Shown: piece by piece, positions 1 to 8,519 of the stretch
Layout of the letters: every line of letters starts with the position of its first letter
Numbering within the stretch: the first letter of the stretch is position 1
DNA from: Emergomyces orientalis
Lineage: Eukaryota > Ascomycota > Eurotiomycetes > Onygenales > Ajellomycetaceae
NCBI GenBank assembly: GCA_002110485.1
Contig: MOWL01000057.1
Location: 1 to 16,290 of the forward strand
Direction: 5' to 3'
DNA: 16,290 nucleotides
Notes under the pieces: model-generated
What the model was told of the DNA's origin: nothing
The model's database searches: none
What the model saw: the letters and a program-made list of their open reading frames with translations, nothing else
Program-made: the position numbers and the translations under genes

Positions 1-2
1 CC

Positions 3-308
3 ATGTCAGAAGAGGTGCGTGGACGCGAACAATCTAAAAGCTGTACTTAATCTAATGATTTGCGCTTTTAGGCCGGAGCTACGGCTCTAAAAGGAGAATG
101 GGAATACATCAAAACAAAGTTATTCGAGAAAGCGGGCTATCCAAGAAATATAACCGGGAAGGGAAAACTGATCCAGATTTATGATCCGAATGCCAATATG
201 GACTCTCCGCCGTACTGGGAATGGGAGGATGAGAATAAGGTCAACACATCTGACGTTCCGGCCGGGCACAAGGTTCGCGTCGTCGCGGCTACAATCAAGT
301 TCACCTAG
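3..308 (+). CDS. Small two-exon gene of unknown function (82 aa, or the 3' end of a longer gene)
   Basis: Exon 1 is 3-14 (ATG plus three codons) and exon 2 is 72-308, ending in TAG at 306-308. The intron 15-71 is 57 nt, with donor GTGCGT, a CTAAT branch-like site near 52-56 and acceptor TTTTAG. The join is in phase 0 and gives one open frame of 82 codons. The product is rich in Lys, Glu, Trp and Pro (for example PPYWEWEDENK near the middle) and has no signal peptide or membrane segment. I do not recognise the family. The ATG is only two bases from the window edge, so it may be an internal Met of a larger protein. The stop overlaps the stop of the convergent minus-strand gene. Confidence 0.45.
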
Positions 309-1423
309 GTACGAGCTCGAACTTCTCGATCAATTGCGTTCCTAACTCAAATCCCACTGACAAGGTTATAGAGATATCCTGATTTCGATCCTTTGGCGCC
401 AACGCGTTTACACAGTCAGTGGTTAATAATCCTCCAACCATTCGCTCCCATTCCCATTGTTTGCTGGTCTGCACAGCTTCGGAAAAGTCTTCACCTAATT
501 CCGAGATCAAATCGATTGGTGCTTCGGAGTATCTATATTCGATCTCTGAATTTTGTAATTTAATCTAATATTCTTGTAGTTAATTGGAAATTGGCTTCTT
601 TCTAACTCACGTCTGTGTGTTAGTATCGTAGCTGCAGGCCCTGTCACTTCAAGTACTTCGTTATTAATCGATTGTTCTTTCGTAGGTTCACTGGTCCTTT
701 GAATGCATTGGCGCTTCCTTGTTCGCAATGAGTTTTCCTCTCGGTTTGTCAACTTGTCGACCGCTGCTCTCTGTCAGCCTTTCTCTGTATTGAAAGTTCT
801 GCAATAACTAACCATTTAGAAAATTATGATATTCAGAAGATATTTGTAAGTGTGTCTCATCTCCTTTGAGTTTGTGTAGTGTCTCCCGTACCACCAACGG
901 CCATGTCTGGACCACGTCGGGCTCGATGTCGTTAATAAGGCAATCGAATAGGTCCGATGCCGTTGCCCCCCAGCCCATAGGGTTGGAGCGTATGCGATCG
1001 CCAGGAAATCACACCGTCTGGGTTCAAGCTTCGAATTTCATCACATCTCTTGCGTGTAGATTCCTTTCTCATTCTTGTATCCTCTGAATCGAATGTAGAG
1101 ATTTTCGGTCCTTCAAATATCACCACGATGTTTCGCCGGAATACTGCTGGTTGTCTCAACCGTCCTTTCGCAAAGAGGTCACCCCTCACCAACTGTGCAT
1201 GTGTTCTGTGCTTTTCGCTTTCCTTCCACGCACGAGTTATGCGTGACTCTTTCGAACCCTTAATTTCTTGTTGCAGCTGCGACGCGGCATTCGAAAGACG
1301 TAGACTCAGTTCAGTTAGGTTCTGCCACTCGACGTCACTCTGGTAAAGCTTGCTGGGTTTGCCTTTTAATTGTTCGGTTTTTTCCACTAAGCTCCTCAAC
1401 TGTGAAAGCAAGACTGAAGACAT
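301..1423 (-). pseudogene. Broken multi-exon gene, unknown family
   Basis: The minus strand starts with a true ATG at 1423-1421 (MSSVLLSQLRSLVEKTEQLK), which opens a Leu/Lys/Glu-rich, coiled-coil-like N-terminus. The frame stays open to 932, but the coding-like sequence (ASDLFDCLINDIEPDVVQTW) continues in another frame below a six-C run at 966-971, so a one-base indel is inferred there. That second frame meets TAG at 808-810, beside a donor-like GTTAGT at 812-807. A later exon ends at 611 and joins exactly in phase to 545-301 across a 65-nt intron (546-610, donor GTGAGT, acceptor TTCAG). The last exon ends in TGA at 301-303. The link between 808 and about 760 is unresolved because no splice choice restores a clean frame. 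The protein would be about 300 aa. I do not recognise a domain. It is either a decaying gene or an intact gene with consensus errors. Confidence 0.5.
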
Positions 1424-2555
1424 TTTAGAAAGGCAGGGACTAAAGCTAAGGTGGAGGAGGGTGCGAATCGGTGGAAGTTCGTCAAGAGGATGATTTATTT
1501 TTTGTGCCTGAAGCGAATCATCCGTTTCAAATCTGGGAACTATGCGCCTTTAAGTCGTAGAAAATGAGGGGTGAAGGCTTAGGTGACTGAAGCCATTTCT
1601 AAAGTTAGGCACTTACATGTTTCCTGCATGTCCGCCTAATTTGCTGCACAACTAGTTGACTGCGACACTAGGAGGCCCGCATACAGCAAAATCACAGATT
1701 GGTTCAACCATAAACAGTAAGAGGATCGATGCACTGGGACCTCAACGACTGGGATATGAAGTTAAGCATCTCATTGATTAATGCACAGCTGCATAACTTA
1801 TGAAAAAGGGTATGGCTCGGATTCAATTCCCTTCCTTTCGTACTATCAACTTGGGCGGCTAATTTTGTCTTTGCCCTGGATGGATACCAATCAGCCTAAT
1901 GAAACCCCCCGTTATCCATGTTTAACACACAGCTCATCCTACTACTGCAAACTACTTGTAGTAGCTCCCAGCACCACTGCCTCGCAATACCTTTTTTGTT
2001 TCAAAGGTTCACAATGAGGCAAAAAACATAGATCAAATGAGGATATTTACAGCGGACTGTCTTCAATTTAGTGTTCAGGGACAACAACATAGCATCTGGG
2101 TTTTCTTTTCCTAAGATGTCTACCAATCAGACCCAAACGGATTGATAGCATTCCCTGCATCGTGGTCTCGCAAATCCTTTTTCGCGCTTTGGCGATTCGC
2201 GATGAAGGTAATATCACCAGTTCAAAATAGAGCGCATAGCGCAGGGTGCGTCGCATGGTCTGGGTCGGTATGGACAACATATCCTGCGTCTGGGTGTGCA
2301 GTTAAGACGGTTCGACACGACTCAATGAATCAACTTGCGGGATCAATACAACAGCATATAAGGGGGCAAGATTCCCTCCCAATCCTGAGGCAATGAACGG
2401 CTTACGAAAATTCGAGCTCTGCAACACCAATTTACAAACACTCTATCTATCACTCCAAACGCATCGCGCATAATACCATCTCTTAAGGAAACTACCAACT
2501 ACATTCCAATTTTTGCAAGCCTTTACACTTTGCCACGCCGTCTTCGTCCATCACG
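1424..2555. other. Intergenic stretch, no supported gene
   Basis: Short open frames occur on both strands (for example 1781-2017 plus and 2068-2280 minus), but none has splice signals that extend it or a recognisable motif. I see no tRNA, no repeat array and no mobile-element termini. The left part must contain the promoter of the minus-strand gene starting at 1423, and the right part that of the gene at 2556. Confidence 0.5.
2357..2362 (+). promoter_or_regulatory. Possible TATA element for the gene at 2556
   Basis: The sequence CATATAAGGG lies about 195 bp upstream of the ATG at 2556. It is followed by an A/C-rich, pyrimidine-containing leader typical of fungal 5' untranslated regions. The element is short and common by chance, so this is only a suggestion. 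Confidence 0.25.
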
Positions 2556-2941
2556 ATGTTCATGCCTGCAGTCACCAGCGTCGCCAGCCACCCGAAAACA
2601 CGTCCCAATACCCCTAACCACGAGACCACGGAAACTGAGAAAAAGGGACCAGCTCTAAATGCTCCTGAAGAGTATGCTTGCAGAATAGCTCCTGTATTTT
2701 TCCTTACTGACCACCATTAGCCACGGCGACGAACGGTTAACCAAATGGGATCAGACTGTTCTCCAGAAAGAACAAAGTAGGAGCCATCGCAACTCTTACC
2801 AAGACTTGATTGCTAATAGGCTATGCAGGTGGGAGCGCCGAACGCGTTACGACCAATGTTGATACCAAGCCAAAGAGCCTGCACCAAGATCCTGTATTTG
2901 CGGATAATGATGAGATTGATTTCGATCCGGTGATGAAATAA
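2556..2941 (+). CDS. Small three-exon gene, hypothetical protein (94 aa)
   Basis: Exons are 2556-2671, 2721-2776 and 2829-2941, giving 95 codons with TAA at 2939-2941. Intron 1 (2672-2720, 49 nt) has donor GTATGC, branch CTGAC and acceptor ATTAG. Intron 2 (2777-2828, 52 nt) has donor GTAGGA, branch CTAAT and acceptor TGCAG. An upstream acceptor TAG at 2819 is also in phase and would add three residues (Tyr-Ala-Gly). Both joins preserve the frame, which makes the model credible although no exon alone is long. The product is hydrophilic and probably disordered: a Ser/Pro/Thr-rich start, a KWDQTVLQKEQ middle and an acidic C-terminus (DNDEIDFDPVMK). No signal peptide or domain is seen and I do not recognise the family. 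Translation may start at Met1 or Met3. The transposon inserted about 190 bp downstream of the stop. Confidence 0.6.
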
Positions 2942-3130
2942 TTGTATCTAAAATAGCCGTATGGGATGATCAATGACCAATCGATTTACGCATATCTTGA
3001 TTTCAGACACGTTGGCCTATTCATATAAATCATGTTAGGAATTCACCCTGTGTTCCGCTCACTCTAGTTCCTTCACCCAAATTTCAAGGTGCTGACTAAG
3101 GGATACTATGGCTGGATCGTGGCCAACGAC

Positions 3131-3135
3131 AAGAC
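3131..3135 (+). repeat. Target-site duplication, left copy (AAGAC)
   Basis: AAGAC directly abuts the left LTR and is repeated at 8112-8116 directly after the right LTR. Five base pairs is the usual duplication length for Copia/Ty1-type integrase. Confidence 0.85.
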
Positions 3136-3236
3136 TCATAGAGTGCATCAAGCCTATCATATTGAACTACCTAACTAGCTAAAATATATATGTGTGTGTG
3201 GGCATGTGACCCGGGTAGCCCTAGTATCACCTAACA
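3136..3236 (-). repeat. 3' LTR of the Copia element (101 bp)
   Basis: Read on the minus strand it starts TGTTAGGTGATAC and ends CTCTATGA. The ends form an imperfect inverted repeat (plus strand TCATAG and CTAACA), and the 3' end is not the usual CA. It contains a short AT/TG dinucleotide tract (3184-3200). It matches 8010-8111 apart from one missing G. Confidence 0.92.
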
Positions 3237-3243
3237 CCCCCCC
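3237..3243 (-). other. Polypurine tract of the Copia element
   Basis: Seven C on the plus strand are seven G on the element's coding strand, directly before the 3' LTR. This is the expected place for the RNase H-resistant primer of plus-strand DNA synthesis. Confidence 0.75.
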
Positions 3244-3336
3244 ATGCTAGGGCGCCCCAGGAGCACGCACACAGGCCACGCCATAGGCATCAAAAATCAA
3301 AATAGCAGCTAAGTACAAAACTTTTAGTTAAATCCA

Positions 3337-6300
3337 TTAAGCAGATCCCCCCGAACCAATCAAGCCAAGATTAGCCACAAAAGCATTGAATGCGGGCCTA
3401 GGCAGCGCCTTCGTAAAACCATCCGCCTTATTCTCCGTTGAGCTGACGTGCCGAATAAGGAGCTCCTTTTTAGCCACTAGATCGCGTAATATATGGTAGC
3501 GGACTTCAATATGCCTCGAGCGCTTAGTTAAAGACTCGCCGTTAGCTAGATCAATGGCACCTTTATTATCAATATGCAGATTATTGGAAAGAACATAGCC
3601 ATCCGCATTCTCAAGCAGTCCCGCATCATGCAGCATATCTTTAAGCCAAATCAGCTCGCACGCAGCTTCGCTAGCAGCAATATACTCAGCTTCAGTTGTG
3701 GACTTCGCCGTAGAGATCTGCCGCTGCGAACGCCATGATACGGGAGCTCCATTGATCATTATAATATAGCCCGTAGTCGATTTATATTGGGGGTCTGCAC
3801 CCGCCCAATCTGAATCCGCGTAGGCCATGGGAGCCAGCCCTTCGTCCCCTATATTCCTCTTATACAGAATGCCCGTAGTCCTAGTCTTCTTCATATAGCG
3901 GAGAACATGCTTCAAAGCAGCCCAGCACTCCTTATTTGGGCGAGAATTGAATCGCGATAAATAATTTACCGCGAACATTATATCCGGTCTGGTGCTTGTA
4001 ACCAGATATTGAAGAGACCCAAGCCCTTGACGATATCGCGTAGCCGTAAAATCATCATCAAGGCCCTTATCCTCATCCGGCGAGAACTGGAGCTTTGTGC
4101 CAGCATTCATGGGGGTTGGTGCCGGATTGATTGCAGTCATGCCAAAATCATCAAGGATCTCATCAATATAGCGTGTTTGCGTGACCAGTAAATCACCATT
4201 ACGGCCCGCAATTTCCATACCTAAGTATGGCTTATCATCGTCGATTCTTTTGGTGTCAAAACGCTTCGCAATCTCATCGAGAACCCAGTCAATATCATGC
4301 TCATTGGGCCCCGTAACGCGGCAGTCATCAACGTGCAGCGTCAAATACACCTTACGGATGGGGTGATATAGGAATCCGCCGTCATACGGTGATATGCGGA
4401 AACCAATCGAAGTGAGATGCTCAGTGGCAAGAAAATACCACGTCCTCGCAGCTTGCTTCAGCCCATACAGGCTCTGGCGAACCAGGCCAACTAGATTGCC
4501 CCTGCCATGTTTTATGCCCGTCGGGAGCTGCATATAGATCATTTCTTCCTGTGGCAGCACGCCATTAAGGAATGCAGACACGTAATCAATTGCCTTCGAT
4601 TTCCATCCCCTAGCCGTAGAGATCGCGAATAGGCTTCTGGTTGTAGGACCAGAGACAACGGCAGCGTAAGACTTCGTATAATGGACTCCTCGCTGCTGAA
4701 GGAATCCGCGAACCACCCATCGTGCGCGAAAGCGGATGGTTTCTCCCTTATTATTTAATTTGCGGTCATATACCCATTTACCCGTAAGAACATCCATATC
4801 CGGGGACCGCTCAGTAATAACATATGTTTTCTTTTGATTGAACATATCGACCTCCTTCCTCATTGCTTCGAGCCAATGATGCCAATCAGGGCTCCGTCGA
4901 GCCTCCGCTAAGGTCGTGGGACGGTCCGTAAGGGTACTAAGCACGGGTTCATCACCATTATCATTAGCATGCTCGTCAGACTCATTAAGGAGATCAACAT
5001 CACTGTTTATAAGATAGGTAGGCTCAATGGCCTCCTCCAGATCCCCATTGACAAGCATCTTCATGATGTGCGGCCGCTCCCTTGCCAGGCGCCGCAGGAG
5101 ACAGTGCTGCCATCCATCCGCAGGATTCAAAACATCGAGCTCATCCGGTATGTTATTTGGCTCATGAGGAGCCGGAAGAGCGGCATTAATGAATGACACG
5201 TCCTCCACGAGAGCTTCATCAAAAACCACATCTCGTGCTATCTCCAACCTGCGTGCATCAGGGTCCCATATGCGAACTTGATGAAGGCCCTGATAACCCA
5301 CAAAGATCCATTCTTTCCCATCCGTTCTATCCGCAAGCTTATTAGTAACTCGCAGATCCTTCTTGTAGACCTTGCAGCCCCATCTATGCAGCCAATTCGC
5401 CGTGGGCTGCACCCCCATCCATGCTTCAAAGGGGGTCAGCGGAGACCCCTCCTTGCACCCGTAAAGCTTCGTAGAGGTGGGAGACATATTGATCAACATA
5501 ACGGCAGCCTGCATGGCCTCACCCCATAGGTCCCTAGGCTGCCCGCTATCGAATAGCAAGCTCCTAGTTCTTTCGATTATTATGCGGTTCGCACGTTCCG
5601 CTGGACCATTTGATTGTGGGGTATATGGCGTAGTCGTCTCATAGGCAATGCCTCGCTGTTTACAAAAAGCTTTTAATTCATCGCTCTTGAATTCTCCACC
5701 ACCATCCCAGTGCAAGGAGCCCACGCATCGCTGCGCAGTGGTCTCAATCATTGTTATAAAATCCCGTAGTTTCGCGGTTGCTTCACCCTTGGTGGCCATT
5801 AAAATGGCCCACCGATATCTCGTGGCATCGTCCGTAATACTCATCCAATAATCAGCCCCCCCATACGTGGGAACGCCATCCTCATTGAATAAGGTACGCC
5901 CACCGCCCGCAAGATCAATAAATAATCGTGCAGCAGGCTTCACTTTTCTAATCATGGGCTCAAAAGCAGGACGAGCCATCTTAGCCTGCACGCAGGTTTT
6001 ACAAAAAGGCAGAGCCTTGGAGCCTTTAATCCTCATCCCCATGCGCGGATCCGCGGCCATCTTCGCTATATCCATGTGGTTAAGATGACCCAGCTTCAAA
6101 TGCCATTGCAGCATCGTGAGCTCTACTGGTTTTATATTCATTGATGGCAGAGCCAATAGCGAGTCATCCACAGCATTTACGGGCCGAAAATCACCATTAG
6201 GCATGGCGAATTGAATCAAATCTCGGATTTGCGGAGGCTTTTCAATGACATAGATATCTTTCTCATTCAAAACAGCAGTGAAGCTGACCATTCGATCGGG

Positions 6301-7935
6301 AGAGGTCATAATAATCGAGTGAGCTTCTCCATATGCCAATTGCTTGAACGTATAGCCCTTGCGGACTAATTTGCCAAAGCTCACGATATTTGCTTCTAAT
6401 TCGGGGGCAAATCGCACACCTTCCAGGCACACATCCGCCCCATCAACCGCCAGTTCAACCGTACCAACGGCCGCAGCTGGAACAATGGTCCCATCCGCCA
6501 TTTTCAATTTAACATTGGAGCTCATTGAATGGCATTTAACAAGCTCCTTGCGTGGTGTTGCGTGAGCGCCAGACCCCGAGTCCAGAACCCACTCATCCGC
6601 AATATCATCATCACGGACGATTTCACGAGCATGGAACACCTTCTCAACCGTACTGTGTACAGGAGCAGAGCCGTCATCGGGGCTCTTGGAAGAATCCTCA
6701 TTATTGGCCTTCTTCTTATCCTTCTTGGTGCCACCACGCCTTTTTCCATTAGAATAACCTGACGGACGCTTCTCTGGGTGCTTTTTCCAACAGCTCTCCT
6801 CATTATGGCCCACAATCCCGCAATGTGAGCATTTTGGCCTGCCTGATGCAGATGGAGCAGGGCTCTCACCCGCATCATCCATACTGCTCGCATTATTTAC
6901 GGGCGCCTTTGTGTTCTTTGAAGAAGAGGAACTGCCGCCAGAGGGCAATCGAAGCAGAATATCACGGCATAGACCCACAAAATCATCCTCCAGGAGAGTA
7001 TCTTCACCACTCTTTTCAATATCATCCATCCTATTTCGTATGAGATTGGCCCATCTACTGTGAATCCCCGCAAGCAATCGATCAAAGAAGACGGAATCCG
7101 GCATATAAAAATCTAATCGCTTATATTCAGTTCGTACGGCTAAGAGACGCTCAATAAACGCACGATCCGACCCGCAAGACTCAGCCGTCATACCCAGGAA
7201 CTCATTGAAAAGACGAAACCGGCGAACTACGCGGCGTTCAGCGAAGTTCTCCTCTACTATGGACCACAGCATATAGGCAGACAATTGATTCTCCTTCGGT
7301 ATAGTAAAATGAGTTCTAGCCTGTGCGGAAATCGCTGACCACATATAATTACGCAGCCAGCTATTCCGCTCCCTCCAGAGCTTCGCAACGTCCTCACTGA
7401 CCCCCTCAGGCGGGGCCAGCTCCTTATTTAACAAAATATCATCTGTTTCTGAATCCTTCGCCGCGAGAAGAACCTCATCCCTCCACATGGGATAGTTCAT
7501 GGAGCCCAGCAGCAGAACTGGCTTTTCAAGAAGCTTAACTGTAAGTCGAAACTCCTTAATGGCCTTCAAATAAGCCGTCATATTGGCGCCTGCGAGCTCC
7601 CCCGCACCAGCACCAGCCTTAATCCGCGCTGTTTCATTCTCCAACCTCGCAATCTCCAACCTCGCCCGGGTCTCAGCGCTCAAGGAGTCATCATGCTCAA
7701 CCTGAGCCTCCTGGGTGGGTTCATCGCGATCTGAGCCCGTATCCGACATATCCGACATTGGATCTTCGAAATCAGCACTTGACTCCTCCGAAGGAGCTCT
7801 TGCGGGCAATTTACGGGCTGTAATGGGGGTTGGAAAGGGCTCGTTTTCAATATTCTCCGGCGTACGTTCCGCTCGCCTAGTCGGCTTATTTTCCCTCGTA
7901 AGATCAGGACTGTTGCCTGACCGTAAGTTCACCAT
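3337..7935 (-). CDS. gag-pol: Copia-type gag-pol polyprotein (1532 aa)
   Basis: The ATG at 7935-7933 is chosen because upstream in-frame codons only offer TTG at 7944. The stop is TAA at 3339-3337. Order, with residues counted from this Met: an acidic N-terminus with a helical Glu/Arg-rich stretch (~85-110); a gag domain; a CCHC zinc knuckle CX2CX4HX4C at 369-382; the aspartic protease motif DSGSGAH at 452; the HHCC zinc-binding region of integrase (His612, His617, Cys645, Cys648); the integrase core with Asp674, Asp744 and Glu780, which gives D-D-35-E spacing; reverse transcriptase with Asp1117 and the HVDD box (Asp1203, Asp1204); and RNase H with Asp1374, Glu1415 and Asp1456. Gag and Pol are fused in one frame with no shift or readthrough stop. 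There are no internal stops, so the protein is probably functional. It would make virus-like particles, cDNA and the integration complex. Confidence 0.96.
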   Translation of the reverse strand: MVNLRSGNSPDLTRENKPTRRAERTPENIENEPFPTPITARKLPARAPSEESSADFEDPMSDMSDTGSDRDEPTQEAQVEHDDSLSAETRARLEIARLENETARIKAGAGAGELAGANMTAYLKAIKEFRLTVKLLEKPVLLLGSMNYPMWRDEVLLAAKDSETDDILLNKELAPPEGVSEDVAKLWRERNSWLRNYMWSAISAQARTHFTIPKENQLSAYMLWSIVEENFAERRVVRRFRLFNEFLGMTAESCGSDRAFIERLLAVRTEYKRLDFYMPDSVFFDRLLAGIHSRWANLIRNRMDDIEKSGEDTLLEDDFVGLCRDILLRLPSGGSSSSSKNTKAPVNNASSMDDAGESPAPSASGRPKCSHCGIVGHNEESCWKKHPEKRPSGYSNGKRRGGTKKDKKKANNEDSSKSPDDGSAPVHSTVEKVFHAREIVRDDDIADEWVLDSGSGAHATPRKELVKCHSMSSNVKLKMADGTIVPAAAVGTVELAVDGADVCLEGVRFAPELEANIVSFGKLVRKGYTFKQLAYGEAHSIIMTSPDRMVSFTAVLNEKDIYVIEKPPQIRDLIQFAMPNGDFRPVNAVDDSLLALPSMNIKPVELTMLQWHLKLGHLNHMDIAKMAADPRMGMRIKGSKALPFCKTCVQAKMARPAFEPMIRKVKPAARLFIDLAGGGRTLFNEDGVPTYGGADYWMSITDDATRYRWAILMATKGEATAKLRDFITMIETTAQRCVGSLHWDGGGEFKSDELKAFCKQRGIAYETTTPYTPQSNGPAERANRIIIERTRSLLFDSGQPRDLWGEAMQAAVMLINMSPTSTKLYGCKEGSPLTPFEAWMGVQPTANWLHRWGCKVYKKDLRVTNKLADRTDGKEWIFVGYQGLHQVRIWDPDARRLEIARDVVFDEALVEDVSFINAALPAPHEPNNIPDELDVLNPADGWQHCLLRRLARERPHIMKMLVNGDLEEAIEPTYLINSDVDLLNESDEHANDNGDEPVLSTLTDRPTTLAEARRSPDWHHWLEAMRKEVDMFNQKKTYVITERSPDMDVLTGKWVYDRKLNNKGETIRFRARWVVRGFLQQRGVHYTKSYAAVVSGPTTRSLFAISTARGWKSKAIDYVSAFLNGVLPQEEMIYMQLPTGIKHGRGNLVGLVRQSLYGLKQAARTWYFLATEHLTSIGFRISPYDGGFLYHPIRKVYLTLHVDDCRVTGPNEHDIDWVLDEIAKRFDTKRIDDDKPYLGMEIAGRNGDLLVTQTRYIDEILDDFGMTAINPAPTPMNAGTKLQFSPDEDKGLDDDFTATRYRQGLGSLQYLVTSTRPDIMFAVNYLSRFNSRPNKECWAALKHVLRYMKKTRTTGILYKRNIGDEGLAPMAYADSDWAGADPQYKSTTGYIIMINGAPVSWRSQRQISTAKSTTEAEYIAASEAACELIWLKDMLHDAGLLENADGYVLSNNLHIDNKGAIDLANGESLTKRSRHIEVRYHILRDLVAKKELLIRHVSSTENKADGFTKALPRPAFNAFVANLGLIGSGGSA

Positions 7936-7996
7936 GAGAGGCAAGAACTAGCTGTATAAGAGAAATAGATAGCAGTAACGCAGCGTATTAAACAGA

Positions 7997-8009
7997 GGGC
8001 CTCATAACC
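7997..8009 (-). other. Primer binding site matching an initiator tRNA-Met half-molecule
   Basis: Directly inside the 5' LTR, the minus strand reads GGTTATGAGGCCCTCTG. The first nine bases are complementary to the anticodon loop region of initiator tRNA-Met (CUCAUAACC), and the CCCT that follows also fits the anticodon stem after one extra G. Priming by the cleaved half of this tRNA is known for Drosophila copia and yeast Ty5. The tRNA sequence is from general knowledge and is not in this window. Confidence 0.7.
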
Positions 8010-8111
8010 TCATAGAGTGCATCAAGCCTATCATATTGAACTACCTAACTAGCTAAAATATATATGTGTGTGTGGGGCATGTGACCCGGGTAGCCCTAGT
8101 ATCACCTAACA
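8010..8111 (-). repeat. 5' LTR of the Copia element (102 bp)
   Basis: This is the right-hand copy of the LTR. It starts (minus strand) TGTTAGGTGATAC and is followed directly by the primer binding site. It differs from the left copy only by one extra G at about 8074-8077. As the 5' LTR it should carry the element's promoter, but no clear TATA box is seen beyond the AT-rich tract. Confidence 0.92.
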
Positions 8112-8116
8112 AAGAC
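8112..8116 (+). repeat. Target-site duplication, right copy (AAGAC)
   Basis: An exact match to 3131-3135, directly outside the right LTR. This defines the insertion point. Confidence 0.85.
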
Positions 8117-8422
8117 GGCCAAAGTGCCACGGAACCACGTGACATATTTCATCACGTGATTCTACATACCTAGAACTCGTAAAGCTTTTTGTTTGTGAAA
8201 TTAATGGCTCCATGGAGGTGAGCTGCTCTATCAATCCAGCAGTTGATATAGGAGATGCCACTCCTTTCCCCGCGATCAAAGCTTTCAAAACAGTTGCTTT
8301 ACGTCAGGTTCCTTCTGCAGTTCAGCGATGCAGCCCGCGAGACGTTTTATACCTCAGATAAATGAAAAAGTAGTGCTTTGCGGAAGGTTCATATAAAAAA
8401 ACAAGCAATCCGGGCCATAACC
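8117..8422. other. Host flank to the right of the transposon, no clear gene
   Basis: The first 42 bases would continue a short open frame from the left flank if the transposon were removed, ending in TGA at 8157-8159. The rest shows no supported coding frame. Two CACGTG boxes lie at 8136-8141 and 8153-8158. Confidence 0.4.
8136..8158. promoter_or_regulatory. Pair of CACGTG E-boxes
   Basis: Two CACGTG palindromes lie 17 bp apart, start to start. The second sits inside a perfect 10-bp palindrome, ATCACGTGAT (8151-8160). CACGTG is the core site of bHLH factors of the Cbf1/Pho4 type. No gene start lies close enough to assign a target, and the boxes overlap a possible coding end, so regulation is only a possibility. 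Confidence 0.25.
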
Positions 8423-8519
8423 TGTTGGACGTCTAAGTGGTTGTATTGGTGTAGCTATCTAGTGGCTATATGAAGTGTGCGGGGCGCTAGTCCGTACTAG
8501 GAAGCCCAGGGCTCCAACA
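8423..8519. repeat. Possible solo LTR (97 bp) of a different Copia family
   Basis: The segment begins TGTTGGACG and ends GGGCTCCAACA, a perfect 7-bp terminal inverted repeat of the form TGTTGGA/TCCAACA that is typical of many Copia LTRs. Its length is close to that of the intact element's LTRs, but the sequence differs. No target duplication is visible (TAACC on the left, GTATG on the right). TGGTATTAG at 8523-8531 resembles the common tRNA-Met primer site TGGTATCAG, so this could be the remains of a 5' LTR. A MITE or a chance palindrome is the alternative. Confidence 0.45.

Larger units (their letters stand above)
3136..8111 (-). mobile_element. Complete Ty1/copia LTR retrotransposon, 4976 bp, minus strand
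   Basis: The element is bounded by two LTRs (3136-3236 and 8010-8111) flanked by a perfect 5-bp AAGAC duplication. The LTRs are identical except for one extra G in a G run of the right copy. On the minus strand the order is 5' LTR, primer binding site touching the LTR, a ~75-nt leader, a single gag-pol frame (7935-3337), a ~100-nt tail, a polypurine tract and the 3' LTR. The domain order protease, integrase, reverse transcriptase, RNase H places it in the Copia (Pseudoviridae) superfamily. LTRs of about 101 bp are short for this group. The near-identical LTRs, exact duplication and unbroken 1532-codon frame indicate a recent insertion and a probably autonomous copy. Confidence 0.95.

Noticed and set aside
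1050..1346. 98-codon plus-strand frame
   Set aside because: It lies antisense to the minus-strand gene starting at 1423, which has an ATG, protein-like composition and matching downstream exons.
1781..2396. Plus-strand frames of 78 and 84 codons and a minus-strand frame of 70 codons
   Set aside because: No splice partners, motifs or promoter; composition looks non-coding.
3181..3200. AT/TG dinucleotide tract as an independent microsatellite
   Set aside because: The same tract occurs in both LTRs, so it belongs to the retrotransposon.
4009..7043. Many 60-83-codon plus-strand frames, and minus-strand frames at 5238-5429, 6522-6893 and 6897-7085
   Set aside because: All lie inside the gag-pol gene in other frames, with no motif of their own.
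7936..7944. Three extra codons at the start of gag-pol
   Set aside because: They would need a TTG start; the first ATG is at 7935-7933, so the protein is taken as 1532 aa.
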